NCBI RefSeq assembly: GCF_015353075.1
Contig: NZ_CP064187.1
Span: 2,356,001-2,420,000 of the forward strand
Length of the DNA stretch: 64,000 nucleotides
Reading direction: 5' to 3'
Source of the DNA: Rhizobium sp. 007
GTDB taxonomy: Bacteria; Pseudomonadota; Alphaproteobacteria; Rhizobiales; Rhizobiaceae
A model generated the notes under the pieces. The model searched no databases. It saw nothing but the letters and a program-made list of their open reading frames with translations, and was not told the DNA's origin. Shown piece after piece: positions 35,204 to 43,495 of the stretch (the first letter of the stretch is position 1; every line of letters begins with the position of its first letter). The position numbers were made by a program, and so were the translations under genes.

Positions 35204-36169
35204 ATGGACAAGATCGTTACACTTCAGGCGCCGGGCGGTATCGAGCAATTGCAGGTCCTGGAGCACACACCGCAGCAGCCTGGCCCCAATGAGATCCGCA
35301 TACGGCATGAAGCGATCGGCATGAATTTTGTCGACATCTACCATCGGAAGGGCATCTATCCCTTGCCAGCCTATCCGGCAGTCCTGGGCGTCGAGGGCGC
35401 GGGCATCGTAGAGGCTGTTGGTACCGGCGCCGTCGAGGTGAAACCGGGTGACCGCGTTGCCTATGCCGGCGTGGTCGGCGCCTATGCCGCAACGCGCCTG
35501 CTCCCCGCCGCGCGCGCCATCCGACTTCCGGACGAAATTCCATCACGCCTCGCCGCAAGCTCGATGCTGAAGGGCATGACTGCCTACATGCTGCTGACGC
35601 AGACCTACAAGGTCGCCCCCGGCACGATCGTCCTCGTGCATGCGGCAGCCGGCGGGCTCGGCGCCATTCTGGTTCAATGGGCAAGGCATCTCGGAGCAAC
35701 AGTTATCGGGACCGTCAGTTCAGCGCAAAAGGCAGTGCTCGCCTGCAACCATGGCGCCGACCACCTGATCGTCGGGCGCGATGCGGATGTCGTCGGCGAA
35801 GTGAAGCGGCTGACTGGCGGCCGCGGCGTTGATGCCGCCTATGACGGCATCGGCGGCAGCATGCTGTCCAAGACCATCCAATGCCTGCGGCCATTCGGCG
35901 TCGCCGCAACGATCGGCCAGGCCGGCGGCCCGATACCGCCTGTCGCTGTCGAGGAGCTGCGCCCCGGAAAATCTCTCGCCCATCCGAGCATCATCGCCTA
36001 TGTCGCCGACCTCGATAACTACACAGGGGCGGCCAAAGCCGTGGTCGAGATTCTGCGTTCCGGCATCACCGCAACGATTGCCGGAGAATACGCTTTGCCC
36101 GACGCCGCCAAGGCGCAGCAAGTCCTCGAAGAAGGACGTGCTGCGGGTAGTCTCATTCTAGTTCCATAG
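35204..36169 (+). CDS. zinc-independent quinone oxidoreductase
   Basis: 321 residues from ATG 35204 with CGGAG upstream; the frame opens at 35129 without conservation. A medium-chain reductase of the QOR group: GPNEIRIRHEAIGMNFVDIY, YPAVLGVEGAGIVEAVG, then the NADPH site VLVHAAAGGLGAILVQWAR. Zinc-ligand cysteines are absent, as expected. It catalyses NADPH-dependent reduction of quinones or enones. The LysR gene next door is the likely regulator. Confidence 0.92.
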   Translation: MDKIVTLQAPGGIEQLQVLEHTPQQPGPNEIRIRHEAIGMNFVDIYHRKGIYPLPAYPAVLGVEGAGIVEAVGTGAVEVKPGDRVAYAGVVGAYAATRLLPAARAIRLPDEIPSRLAASSMLKGMTAYMLLTQTYKVAPGTIVLVHAAAGGLGAILVQWARHLGATVIGTVSSAQKAVLACNHGADHLIVGRDADVVGEVKRLTGGRGVDAAYDGIGGSMLSKTIQCLRPFGVAATIGQAGGPIPPVAVEELRPGKSLAHPSIIAYVADLDNYTGAAKAVVEILRSGITATIAGEYALPDAAKAQQVLEEGRAAGSLILVP

Positions 36170-36245
36170 GCGACGAAAGAGATACCCAACAGCTTGGAAA
36201 TCATGTTAAGGGCCACGGCACTATCCAGATGCGAAAGTCTCGTCC

Positions 36246-37388
36246 ATGGCCACTCCTCTCACCATCGCTGACCTCAAGCAACTCGCCCAGCGCCGCGTGC
36301 CGAAAATGTTCTTCGACTATGCGGATTCCGGTGCCTGGACGGAGTCGACCTATCAGGCGAATGAGAGCGATTACGCCAAGATCAAGCTGCGCCAGCGCGT
36401 ACTCGTCGACATGACGAACCGCACGCTGGAAACGACGATGATCGGCCAGAAAGTCTCGATGCCGGTGGCGCTCGCGCCAACCGGCTTGACGGGCATGCAG
36501 CATGCCGACGGAGAGATGCTGGCTGCCCGCGCGGCCGAGGAATTCGGCGTTCCCTTCACGCTCTCGACCATGAGCATCTGCTCGATCGAGGATGTCGCCT
36601 CGGTGACGACGCGGCCGTTCTGGTTCCAGCTCTATGTGATGAAGGACAAGGACTTCGTCATCGACCTCATCAATCGCGCCAAGGCGGCCAAGTGTTCGGC
36701 GCTGGTGCTGACCGCTGACCTGCAGATCCTCGGCCAGCGGCATAAGGACCTGCGCAACGGCCTCTCGGCCCCGCCGAAATTCACGCCGAAGCATATCTGG
36801 CAAATGGCGACGCGCCCCTTCTGGTGCCTCGACATGCTGAAGACGAAGCACCGCACCTTCGGCAACATCGTCGGCCACGCCAAGAATGTTTCCGACCTCT
36901 CCTCGCTGTCTTCCTGGACGGCCGAGCAGTTCGATCCGCAGCTCTCCTGGGCCGACGTCGCCTGGATCAAGGAAAAGTGGGGCGGCCCGTTGATCATCAA
37001 GGGCATTCTCGATGTCGAGGACGCGAAGGCCGCAGCCGAGACGGGGGCCGACGCAATCGTCGTCTCCAACCATGGCGGCCGTCAGCTCGACGGCGCCCCT
37101 TCCTCGATCAGCATGCTCCCGCAGATCGTCGATGCCGTGGGACATAAGATCGAGATCCATCTCGACGGCGGCATCCGCTCCGGCCAGGACGTGCTGAAGG
37201 CCGTGGCGCTCGGCGCTAAGGGCACCTATATCGGCCGTCCCTTCCTCTACGGCCTCGGCGCCATGGGCAAAGAAGGCGTGACACTGGCGCTCGGCATCCT
37301 CCGCAAGGAGATGGACATCACCATGGCGCTCTGCGGCAAACGCGACATCAACGACGTCAACTCCTCAATCATCGCCGGGAGGCAGTAG
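36246..37388 (+). CDS. lldD: L-lactate dehydrogenase (FMN, quinone-linked)
   Basis: A 380-residue FMN-dependent alpha-hydroxyacid dehydrogenase. The N-terminus PLTIADLKQLAQRRVPKMFF, FMN-binding VALAPTGLTGMQHADGEM, active-site SNHGGRQLDGAPSS (catalytic His) and HLDGGIRSGQDVLKAVALGA are all present. It oxidises L-lactate to pyruvate and feeds electrons to the respiratory chain at the membrane. Length is standard. The stop at 37386-37388 is immediately followed by an IS1182-type transposase remnant. A different 2-hydroxy acid substrate is possible. Confidence 0.92.
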   Translation: MATPLTIADLKQLAQRRVPKMFFDYADSGAWTESTYQANESDYAKIKLRQRVLVDMTNRTLETTMIGQKVSMPVALAPTGLTGMQHADGEMLAARAAEEFGVPFTLSTMSICSIEDVASVTTRPFWFQLYVMKDKDFVIDLINRAKAAKCSALVLTADLQILGQRHKDLRNGLSAPPKFTPKHIWQMATRPFWCLDMLKTKHRTFGNIVGHAKNVSDLSSLSSWTAEQFDPQLSWADVAWIKEKWGGPLIIKGILDVEDAKAAAETGADAIVVSNHGGRQLDGAPSSISMLPQIVDAVGHKIEIHLDGGIRSGQDVLKAVALGAKGTYIGRPFLYGLGAMGKEGVTLALGILRKEMDITMALCGKRDINDVNSSIIAGRQ

Positions 37389-37389
37389 C

Positions 37390-37650
37390 GCTCGCAAGAG
37401 GTGGACCTCCTCGCAAGGTCGCCGTTCCGACCGGATGCCCGTGCAGTAGCCGATGATCAGGCATCCGCATCATCAGCTCAGGATCAATCGAAGGACGGCC
37501 AGTGTTGCTATAGAACGGCTTCAACTGCGTTCGAACGCTGTCGAGGTCGAGATGACGGTCGACCCCACGCAGAAGGTGGTCCGCAGGAACGTGGTCATCA
37601 AGACTGAAGTCGTAGAAGAGCTGCGCCGGAGCCGCCTGACATCCCATCAT
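37390..37650 (-). mobile_element. IS1182-type transposase 5' remnant
   Basis: Reading leftward from an ATG at 37650: MMGCQAAPAQLFYDFSLDDH, then PADHLLRGVDRHLDLDSV, then NTGRPSIDPELMMRM, typical of the N-terminus of IS1182/IS5-related transposases. After an extra base the second frame gives IIGYCTGIRSERRPCEEVHL, the next conserved block. Similarity ends at the lldD stop. Only about 85 of some 450 codons remain, so it cannot transpose. The outer end may extend to about 37740, where AGTTTTTCAACGGTATCC looks like an IS terminus. Confidence 0.8.
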
Positions 37651-37911
37651 CGCCCAATCCTCCGCAAATCAATGCGACGATTGAATCACGACACGACAGC
37701 GCCAGCAACGCCTAGTTTTTCAACGGTATCCGCCCAGAAGCGGCCACTCTGCCGACCCAATAGTCTCCATTATGGAAGGCAGCTCCAACTCGGAGCAACC
37801 AGTTCCGTGGTGTCATGGGCGTCGGTTACTCAGAGCGCCTTCTGACCGCATAGGCCTTTATGGTACCATTCTGATGCTGTGCATTATGGAATTGAGTTAA
37901 GGAACTGAGCA
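37651..37911. other. spacer between IS remnant and C39-like gene
   Basis: No supported gene. The left part probably holds the outer end of the IS1182-type remnant. The right part is visibly less GC-rich than typical genes of this window and ends with the AAGGAAC ribosome site before the TTG at 37912. Confidence 0.4.
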
Positions 37912-38316
37912 TTGACACAACCCGCAGCCGATAAGGTCCGCTTTAAATTTGTCACGCAATGTCCAAGGGATGATGGCTGCGGCATTTTCGTCTTGCAGAT
38001 GCTGACGGGCAAACCCTACGACCAAATTGCCAGCATGATCGATTGGGGCGTTCAGACCAATCATTACACAACGTGGAAAGAACTGCGCGGCGTCCTGACC
38101 GAGTTGGGCTGGCATACTCGCGGATTATGCAAGGCAAAGAGCTGGGGCGATGTTCGGGGGGTAGCGGTAGTCCATGTCGAAGGAGACCACTTTATCCTCT
38201 ACGACGCCGATAACGGTATCTTCTATGATCCTGGGCAATCAGATGGCCCCGATCTGCATACCCGCCTCGTTCCTATGAGCTTCCTTCCAGTGCAATCGCC
38301 AGAGAATGGTGCATAA
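37912..38316 (+). CDS. putative C39-like cysteine peptidase
   Basis: 134 residues from a TTG start with AAGGAAC properly spaced. A papain-like layout is visible: Gln15 and Cys22 in TQCPRDDGCGIFVLQMLTGK, then His and Asp in VEGDHFILYDADNGIFYDPG. That order and spacing fit the peptidase C39 fold (Cys, His, Asp). There is no signal peptide and no transporter partner, so it is not a bacteriocin exporter domain; it could be a stand-alone protease, a transglutaminase-like enzyme or an effector-like protein. Base composition is lower in GC than the neighbours, suggesting recent transfer. Assignment is by motif only. Confidence 0.55.
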   Translation: MTQPAADKVRFKFVTQCPRDDGCGIFVLQMLTGKPYDQIASMIDWGVQTNHYTTWKELRGVLTELGWHTRGLCKAKSWGDVRGVAVVHVEGDHFILYDADNGIFYDPGQSDGPDLHTRLVPMSFLPVQSPENGA

Positions 38317-38624
38317 ATCAAGAAATGTGGACCACTCTCCGGCCCTGCCCTTCCAACAGCTTGCAGCGTTCAAAACTCAGGTGCAGTCAATGGCCGCATT
38401 GTGCCGACTGCGGAAGCTTAGCCTTGGCCGGATTGCGCCCAGGAGCGAACATCATTGTTCGTCCGCTCGACATTCCTCTTCTACGTTTCAAGTGGCTGTC
38501 AGTATCATTAGCTCATCGGCCTCTTGGAAAAGACCAGTCCGAACCCGAGCGCGATCATTGCGAATCCTGAAAACTCGCGGATGCGCCGGAACGCGCCGGA
38601 TGAAGATCGGGAAGGCCGCCGTCG
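38317..38624. other. spacer with possible LysE exporter remnant
   Basis: On the reverse strand about 38508-38600 reads FRRIREFSGFAMIALGFGLV then FSKRPMS and a stop, which resembles the last helix of LysE/RhtB amino acid exporters. No start or upstream part is visible. The rest of the stretch shows no gene. Tentative. Confidence 0.3.
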
Positions 38625-39248
38625 TCAACCTGGGACCATCTGAGACACGATCCGATCCATCTCTTTTGTGCTTCCCGACAGGCCTGCCCTCACTCCGGCC
38701 CGGTCGGCGTCGGGCCTGTTCTGGCTCATCTTGCACTTGCCCTCCAACCTGCGGATCGACATGCGCATGCCAACGATCCCGCGGAGCTGCGCGGCGATGA
38801 ACGCGGATGGCGCGTCGTTGACCGACCAAGGGTGGCTTCGGCCGCTCTCGTGCAAATTGGTAAGCTTGTCGACCACCGCGAGGAGACGATCCGCATCTTC
38901 GAAGAACTCGATCGGACCCATCGCATGCACCGCCGAGTAGTTCCAGGTCGGCACGACCTTGCCATGTTCCGCCTTTGAAGCGTACCAGGAGGGCGTAATG
39001 TAGGCTTCGGGCCCCGTGAAGACAGCCAGCCCGTCTCCGATCATTGTCGACGACCATTGCTTGTTGGCCCGAGCGAGGTGGGCGTAAATCACGCCGAACT
39101 CGCCCTCGGTCTCATCGATAAACGTCGGCAACAACGTCGCCATCGGCCCATCGGGTGTCGCGGTTATCAGGTTTGCCGTCCGACATTCACGCATCATCCG
39201 ATGGAGATTAACGATGTCCTCGACGACGAAAGCGGGGGGATTGTACAT
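38625..39248 (-). CDS. FMN-binding negative transcriptional regulator, PaiB-like
   Basis: A 207-residue split-barrel protein: MYNPPAFVVEDIVNLHRMMR, NLITATPDGPMATLLPTFID, YAHLARANKQW, then ITPSWYASKAEHGKVVPTWN. The last two are the PaiB signatures. PaiB-like proteins bind FMN or heme and influence sporulation or protease genes in Bacillus; their role in proteobacteria is unclear. The gene is divergent from a MocR-type regulator with about 75 bases between, a common pair. The C-terminal tail after MSQNRPDADRAG is extended and basic. Confidence 0.9.
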   Translation of the reverse strand: MYNPPAFVVEDIVNLHRMMRECRTANLITATPDGPMATLLPTFIDETEGEFGVIYAHLARANKQWSSTMIGDGLAVFTGPEAYITPSWYASKAEHGKVVPTWNYSAVHAMGPIEFFEDADRLLAVVDKLTNLHESGRSHPWSVNDAPSAFIAAQLRGIVGMRMSIRRLEGKCKMSQNRPDADRAGVRAGLSGSTKEMDRIVSQMVPG

Positions 39249-39323
39249 TTAGATTCTCCTTGCATTGATATCGTAATGCACTTCAACTGGCTCGAATTGA
39301 ACGTCCAGTTCAGGAGGATTTCA

Positions 39324-40778
39324 GTGGGCCAGTTGAAAGACAGGTCGAGGAACGTCGGGACGACCCGAAGGATCGTGGAAAGCCTGCGGGACCAAATTGC
39401 GACCGGTGTGTACGCGCCAGGCGATAGGTTGCCCTCGACGCGCGCCCTGGCCGTCGACCTCGGTGTTTCGCGTACCACAGTCACCGCCGCCTTCGACCAG
39501 TTGATCTCGGAGGGCTATGTCGTCAGCCGCCAAGGCTCCGCGAGTGTGGTGGCGGAGATTGGGCCGATGCGACATCGTCAGCCAGACGAGAAATCCGGCC
39601 CGGCAATCCCGAGGCTGTCATCGTATGCGCAGCGGCTCTCGCAACTGCCCGAGGGAGCTTCCCCTGTCCATTCCGGCCTGGCATTCAATTTCCGCTATGG
39701 GGACCTGTCGGCGGCGGATTTTCCCACGCTTCTGTGGCGGCGAGCACTGACCGAGGCGCTTCTCAAAACCAAAGGATGTCTCGCCTACGGGGTTCCCGCC
39801 GGAAATCCGGTCTTGAGGAAGGAATTGCAGGGATACCTCTGGCGTGCGAGGGGCATCAGATGCGAATCCGAGCAGATCGTGGTGGTGTCCGGTTCGCAAC
39901 AAGGGCTCGACCTTTGTGCCCGCGTCCTGGTCGACACGGGCGACCGGGTCGTCATGGAGGAACCGGGTTACGTGATGGCTCGTCACGTGTTCGTGGCCGC
40001 CGGCGCGTCGGTGATCCCTGTTCCCTGCGATGATGGCGGCCTCGACGCCGCGGCCGTCGAAGACGTTCGCGACGCCGTGCTCGCCTATGTCACGCCCAGT
40101 CACCAGTATCCGCTCGGCGGCGTGTTGTCCGTCGGGAGAAGGGAGGCACTGCTGCGGTGGGCCGATGAAACCGGGGCATACATCCTCGAAGACGACTATG
40201 ACGGTGAGTACCGCTATGACGTCAAACCCATACCGCCGCTCTACCAATCGCGCAGCGGGCGGGTCATATATCTCGGGACCATATCGAAGACGTTGTCGCC
40301 GACGCTCAGGCTTGGGTATCTGGTCCTCCCCGAGAACCTCGTCCAGGTGTTCTCCAAGTGCAAGCAGGCCGTGGACCGTCACAGTCCGGCCCACGACCAG
40401 GAGGCGTTCGCGAGCCTGCTAGAGAGCGGAGCCTATGAGCGCCATGTTCGGAAGATGCGGAGGGTAAACGCCGAGCGGCGCGCCGCTCTGATTGAGGCCT
40501 TACGGAAGACCTTCGACAACATTGAGGTCGTCGGCTCGTCGGCAGGGCTTCACCTCGTAGTCTGGTTCAACGGTCTTAAACCCGAGAACGAGGTCGACTT
40601 GGCGGCCGAGGCGTTGAAACTCGGAGTAGGCATCTATCCTGTCGATCCGCTGTACGCGGGACAACGCCCCCGGCGTGCGGGATTTGTGTTCGGCTACGCC
40701 ACAACGACTCCCGCTGAGATCAAAAGTGGGATTGAGCTTCTTCGGCGGGTTCTCGGAAATCGCGACGCTTTCATTTGA
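39324..40778 (+). CDS. MocR/PdxR-family regulator (GntR HTH plus aminotransferase)
   Basis: 484 residues from a GTG at 39324 behind AGGAGG (39312-39317); the longer frame from 39057 runs through the divergent gene. The GntR winged helix covers about 15-80 (ESLRDQIATGVYAPGDRLPS, DLGVSRTTVTAAFDQLISEG). The fold-type I aminotransferase domain follows, with the PLP Lys in YLGTISKTLSPTLRLGYLV and EDDYDGEYRYD. MocR proteins sense PLP or an amino acid-PLP aldimine. The PaiB-like gene opposite is the probable target. Confidence 0.93.
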   Translation: MGQLKDRSRNVGTTRRIVESLRDQIATGVYAPGDRLPSTRALAVDLGVSRTTVTAAFDQLISEGYVVSRQGSASVVAEIGPMRHRQPDEKSGPAIPRLSSYAQRLSQLPEGASPVHSGLAFNFRYGDLSAADFPTLLWRRALTEALLKTKGCLAYGVPAGNPVLRKELQGYLWRARGIRCESEQIVVVSGSQQGLDLCARVLVDTGDRVVMEEPGYVMARHVFVAAGASVIPVPCDDGGLDAAAVEDVRDAVLAYVTPSHQYPLGGVLSVGRREALLRWADETGAYILEDDYDGEYRYDVKPIPPLYQSRSGRVIYLGTISKTLSPTLRLGYLVLPENLVQVFSKCKQAVDRHSPAHDQEAFASLLESGAYERHVRKMRRVNAERRAALIEALRKTFDNIEVVGSSAGLHLVVWFNGLKPENEVDLAAEALKLGVGIYPVDPLYAGQRPRRAGFVFGYATTTPAEIKSGIELLRRVLGNRDAFI

Positions 40779-40800
40779 ACGAAGGAACGCCGCGTCGAGC

Positions 40801-41000
40801 TCAGGAAAATTTCAAAAGAGCTTCAAGTTGAGCGGAAAGTTGTAATACCAGAAGGTCGGCTCCCGGTTTGCCGCTGATCTGCACCCCGATCGAAAGGCCC
40901 GACACGCTCCTCAACCAAGGGCCCGAGACATCCCCGAAACTGTTGAACGACAGCGTCCCTGTGGCTGGCCAAACCGGGACGTTTCCTTTGCTTGTCACCT
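40801..41000 (-). pseudogene. amidase C-terminal remnant
   Basis: About 65 codons: PVWPATGTLSFNSFGDVSGP, then SGLSIGVQISGKPGADLLVL and QLSAQLEALLKFS before the stop. This is the end of an amidase-signature enzyme, which normally reads F.SF.D.SG.PA...GLPIGVQ. The catalytic Ser-Ser-Lys part is absent and no start is visible. It lies between the MocR gene and a tautomerase remnant in the same orientation. Confidence 0.7.
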
Positions 41001-41062
41001 ACGACCGCTTAGGGCCCGAGGCGGACGAGCGGCGTCGGCGGCTTTGCGGACGATGGAGATGC

Positions 41063-41397
41063 TCAAAGGCCCAAGACGGATTTGACGGAGCCGGCCGTAC
41101 TAAACGACCAGTCAATCGGCTTGTTCTCAATCAAGAAGATAATCGCGTTCTCTGGGTTGAAGCCAATTCCGTCGAGCCGATCGCGCACATGCTTGAACAG
41201 TGCTTCCTTCTGGTCGTCAGAGCGTCCGGCAAGCAGGGCGATCTCGATGACCACAGTTGATGCAGGATCCCTCCTTCCCAAGAATGTAGGATGAAGGATC
41301 ATGTCGCCTGCCGGATACGAGAAACTAGGCAGAAATTGTCATCCGGGTTCACGCCACAAGTCTCTACTAGGCTGTCGTGCAGCACATCGTTGATAAT
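41063..41397 (-). pseudogene. tautomerase-family gene remnant (frameshifted)
   Basis: The 3' part reads YPAGDMILHPTFLGRRDPAS, VVIEIALLAGRSDDQKEALF, then PENAIIFLIENKPIDWSFST, the C-terminal two-thirds of a 130-residue tautomerase. In another frame just upstream DVLHDSLVETCGVNPDDNFC continues the N-terminal helix and strand; the two join only with a frameshift near 41300. The start, including the catalytic Pro1, is missing. An ATG at 41302 could still give a 79-residue product, but it would lack the active site. Confidence 0.7.
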
Positions 41398-41531
41398 CTA
41401 TCCTATCACGCCAACAAACCCATCTTGGACCGGCTCATGAAGGAAGCAGGCTTCGATGGCAACAATGCCGTTTCGTCTCTGCTGGACAAAGCCTGGCGCA
41501 CCGAAGGTGCTTCACGAAGACGACTAAACAG

Positions 41532-42272
41532 CTATCGAATCCAGCCCGTTGCTAGCGCGGCCGCCCAGTCGGGGCGGCCGTTTGCTTTTGCAAGTCTCGA
41601 CATCGCCATGTGATCGTAGGCGACGTTGCGGAAATAGGGTGTCCAGCCGGACGCGGATTTCTCCAGGATGGCGTAGCTTGCCATCGGATGGCCGGTCTCC
41701 ACCTTGTGCGGATAGGGTTTGTCATCGTCATAAGCCGGGCCGCCGACGCTGCCGGGATTGACGATGAGGCGGCCGTCGCGAAGCTGGACAAGGCGCGAAA
41801 TATGGCTGTGGCCGCACAGGATCAGCGGCAAATCGATCCCGTCCGCGAGCGCCTCGATTTCTTTCAACGGCTTCAGAAACACATGGCCCTCCGGAGCGAC
41901 GGATTCCAGCCAGTAGAGATTGTCATCCTTAGGCGTCGCGTGGCAGAGATAGACTTCACCTTTGTAGATGAGATCGCTCGGCAGAGATCGCAGCCAATCG
42001 AGATGACGCGGTAGAAGCTGCTGATAGGCAGCTTTATCGGAAGCATGCATGGATTCCGGCTTCTGCTCGATCAGGTAGCGGTCGTGGTTGCCGCGGACTG
42101 TCGGAAGGGCGAGCGAGAGAAGCAGCTCGGCGGTCTTTCCTGCTTCCAGGGGGCTACTGAAGCAATCGCCGAGATCGACGATATCCGAAATGCCCTGCGC
42201 GCGGATATCGGCAAGCACGGCCTCCAGAGCCAGATGGTTGCCGTGGATATCGGCGATCGCCGCAAACCGCAT
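41532..42272 (-). CDS. metallophosphoesterase family protein
   Basis: A 246-residue calcineurin-like phosphoesterase. Metal motifs are FAAIADIHGNHLALEAVL (D-x-H), DLGDCFSSPLE (GD), VRGNHDRYL (GNHD), YLCHATPKDD and ILCGHSHISRL (GH.H). The segment IVNPGSVGGPAYDDD is typical of YfcE/MJ0936-type phosphodiesterases. It starts 3 bases after the hiuH stop, so it is the last gene of the puuE-to-hiuH operon. No direct role in ureide breakdown is known. Confidence 0.9.
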   Translation of the reverse strand: MRFAAIADIHGNHLALEAVLADIRAQGISDIVDLGDCFSSPLEAGKTAELLLSLALPTVRGNHDRYLIEQKPESMHASDKAAYQQLLPRHLDWLRSLPSDLIYKGEVYLCHATPKDDNLYWLESVAPEGHVFLKPLKEIEALADGIDLPLILCGHSHISRLVQLRDGRLIVNPGSVGGPAYDDDKPYPHKVETGHPMASYAILEKSASGWTPYFRNVAYDHMAMSRLAKANGRPDWAAALATGWIR

Positions 42273-42275
42273 CGG

Positions 42276-42632
42276 CTAGCTCCCGCGATAGGTGGAATAG
42301 CCGTAAGGCGAGATCAGCAGCGGCACGTGATAATGCGCGCCGGTGTCGGCGATGCCGAAGCGGATGGGTACGAGATCGAGAAAGGCCGGATGCGGCAGCG
42401 GCATGCCTAACGCGCGCAGATAATCGCCGGCATGGAACAGCAGTTCGTAGGTTCCTGCCTGGAAATTCGCGCCTGAGAGGATCGCGCCGCCGTCGACACG
42501 GCCGTCCGAATTGGTCTCGACCGTCTTGATGTGGTGGCGGATATCCCCCTCCAGGCGAAAAAGGTCGATCCTCAGCCTTTCAGCAGGCTTACCGGAGGAG
42601 GTGTCGAGAACATGGGTCGTCAGTCCGGTCAT
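42276..42632 (-). CDS. hiuH: 5-hydroxyisourate hydrolase
   Basis: A 118-residue transthyretin-related protein. The family N-terminus [20 protein letters not shown] and the diagnostic C-terminal YRGS are both present; [19 protein letters not shown] supplies the His and Arg active-site residues. It hydrolyses 5-hydroxyisourate, the PuuD product, to OHCU. The start codon overlaps the allA stop by 4 bases. There is no signal peptide, so it is cytosolic. Confidence 0.96.
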   Translation of the reverse strand: MTGLTTHVLDTSSGKPAERLRIDLFRLEGDIRHHIKTVETNSDGRVDGGAILSGANFQAGTYELLFHAGDYLRALGMPLPHPAFLDLVPIRFGIADTGAHYHVPLLISPYGYSTYRGS

Positions 42633-43129
42633 AGAGCTGGCTCGCTGATCGTGTATGAGGTTTCGAAGAAATGCTCTTGCAGATTGTCGCCGGGACCGTC
42701 CCTGTCGACAACGAGAAAGTCGCTTGATTGGCCGAGCACGAGCAGCGGGTGATGCCAGACGTTGCGGCGATAGTTCACGCCCTGGTCGCCATGTGCGAGA
42801 AACACCTGCGGCCTGCCGGGCTTTCCGTCCTGATCTTCCGAAACCACGACCAGAAACGGCCGCCCGGAAAGCGGCGAGAAGCTCTGGCTGCCGAAAGGAT
42901 GCCGCTCCATCATGCCGATCTCATAGGGAAAGGCGCGCGGCTGGCCGCGGAAGAGATTGATGATGACGCGTGCGCCCTCGCCTGCCGCCTCGGCCGTAGC
43001 CAGCGCATGAAAGCGTTCCGTCGTGCCGCCGTTGATATACCGCATTGTTGCCGGATCGGCCTCGATAACGTCGCCGAACGGCGCGAAAGCAGTTTTGGTG
43101 AGAGGCTGGATGTCGAGAAGGTCTGTCAA
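42629..43129 (-). CDS. allA: ureidoglycolate lyase
   Basis: A 166-residue cupin-like enzyme: [57 protein letters not shown] and [20 protein letters not shown] are AllA hallmarks. It cleaves ureidoglycolate to glyoxylate and urea. The start is TTG at 43129, with AGGGTGA upstream inside the end of hepT; the hepT stop is only 3 bases before it. Translational coupling to the inserted toxin-antitoxin genes is therefore likely. An out-of-frame ATG at 43136 overlaps the hepT stop but opens a shadow frame. Confidence 0.94.
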   Translation of the reverse strand: MTDLLDIQPLTKTAFAPFGDVIEADPATMRYINGGTTERFHALATAEAAGEGARVIINLFRGQPRAFPYEIGMMERHPFGSQSFSPLSGRPFLVVVSEDQDGKPGRPQVFLAHGDQGVNYRRNVWHHPLLVLGQSSDFLVVDRDGPGDNLQEHFFETSYTISEPAL

Positions 43130-43132
43130 ATG

Positions 43133-43495
43133 TCATTCACCCTGGGCGTGCCAGTGACGCAATCCATGCAGTTGATCGAGAAGATCGGGGATGGCTGTTT
43201 GCGCAGTATCCCAAACGGTGTCTAGGTTCATGCTCATATAGCCGTGAGCGATCCGGCTTCTCATTCCGCGCATCTTTTGCCAAGGCACGTTGGAAAATTC
43301 CGCTGCAAACTCGGGATATTCCTCCATGATGCGCGATGTTGCCGCGCCGATCATCAGGAGGTTCATTCCAACTGCGCGCTGTCTCACAAGGTCCTTCAGA
43401 AATTCATCCTTGCTCATGTCCTTGACGAAATCGATGGTTTCGAATGCGACCTGCTGCATCTCGTCGAGATAGGTTCGAAGCCGATCGATACTCAT
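43133..43495 (-). CDS. hepT: HEPN-domain toxin, HepT-like RNase
   Basis: A 120-residue all-helical HEPN (DUF86) protein. The RX4HXY motif is intact: Arg79, His84, Tyr86 in MRSRIAHGYMSMN. In characterised MntA-HepT pairs this motif is the RNase site, and its Tyr is AMPylated by the antitoxin. It overlaps the mntA-like gene by 4 bases. It sits immediately before allA in the ureide operon, an unusual place for a toxin. Activity is inferred from motif and pairing. Confidence 0.92.
   Translation of the reverse strand: MSIDRLRTYLDEMQQVAFETIDFVKDMSKDEFLKDLVRQRAVGMNLLMIGAATSRIMEEYPEFAAEFSNVPWQKMRGMRSRIAHGYMSMNLDTVWDTAQTAIPDLLDQLHGLRHWHAQGE

Noticed and set aside
37453..37845. Forward frame of 130 codons across the IS1182 remnant
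   Set aside because: Antisense to the recognisable transposase residues; no motif.
39057..39323. N-terminal extension of the MocR regulator
   Set aside because: It reads back through the divergent PaiB-like gene, while AGGAGG precedes the GTG at 39324.
41557..41582. CGGCCGCC/GGCGGCCG hairpin followed by T-rich sequence
   Set aside because: It lies within the last codons of the metallophosphoesterase gene on the coding strand opposite; may help termination but not firmly supported.
41377..41613. Forward reading frame of 78 codons beginning GTG (MQHIVDNLSYHANKP...)
   Set aside because: It lies antisense to the tautomerase remnant and runs into the end of the metallophosphoesterase gene; no ribosome site or known motif.
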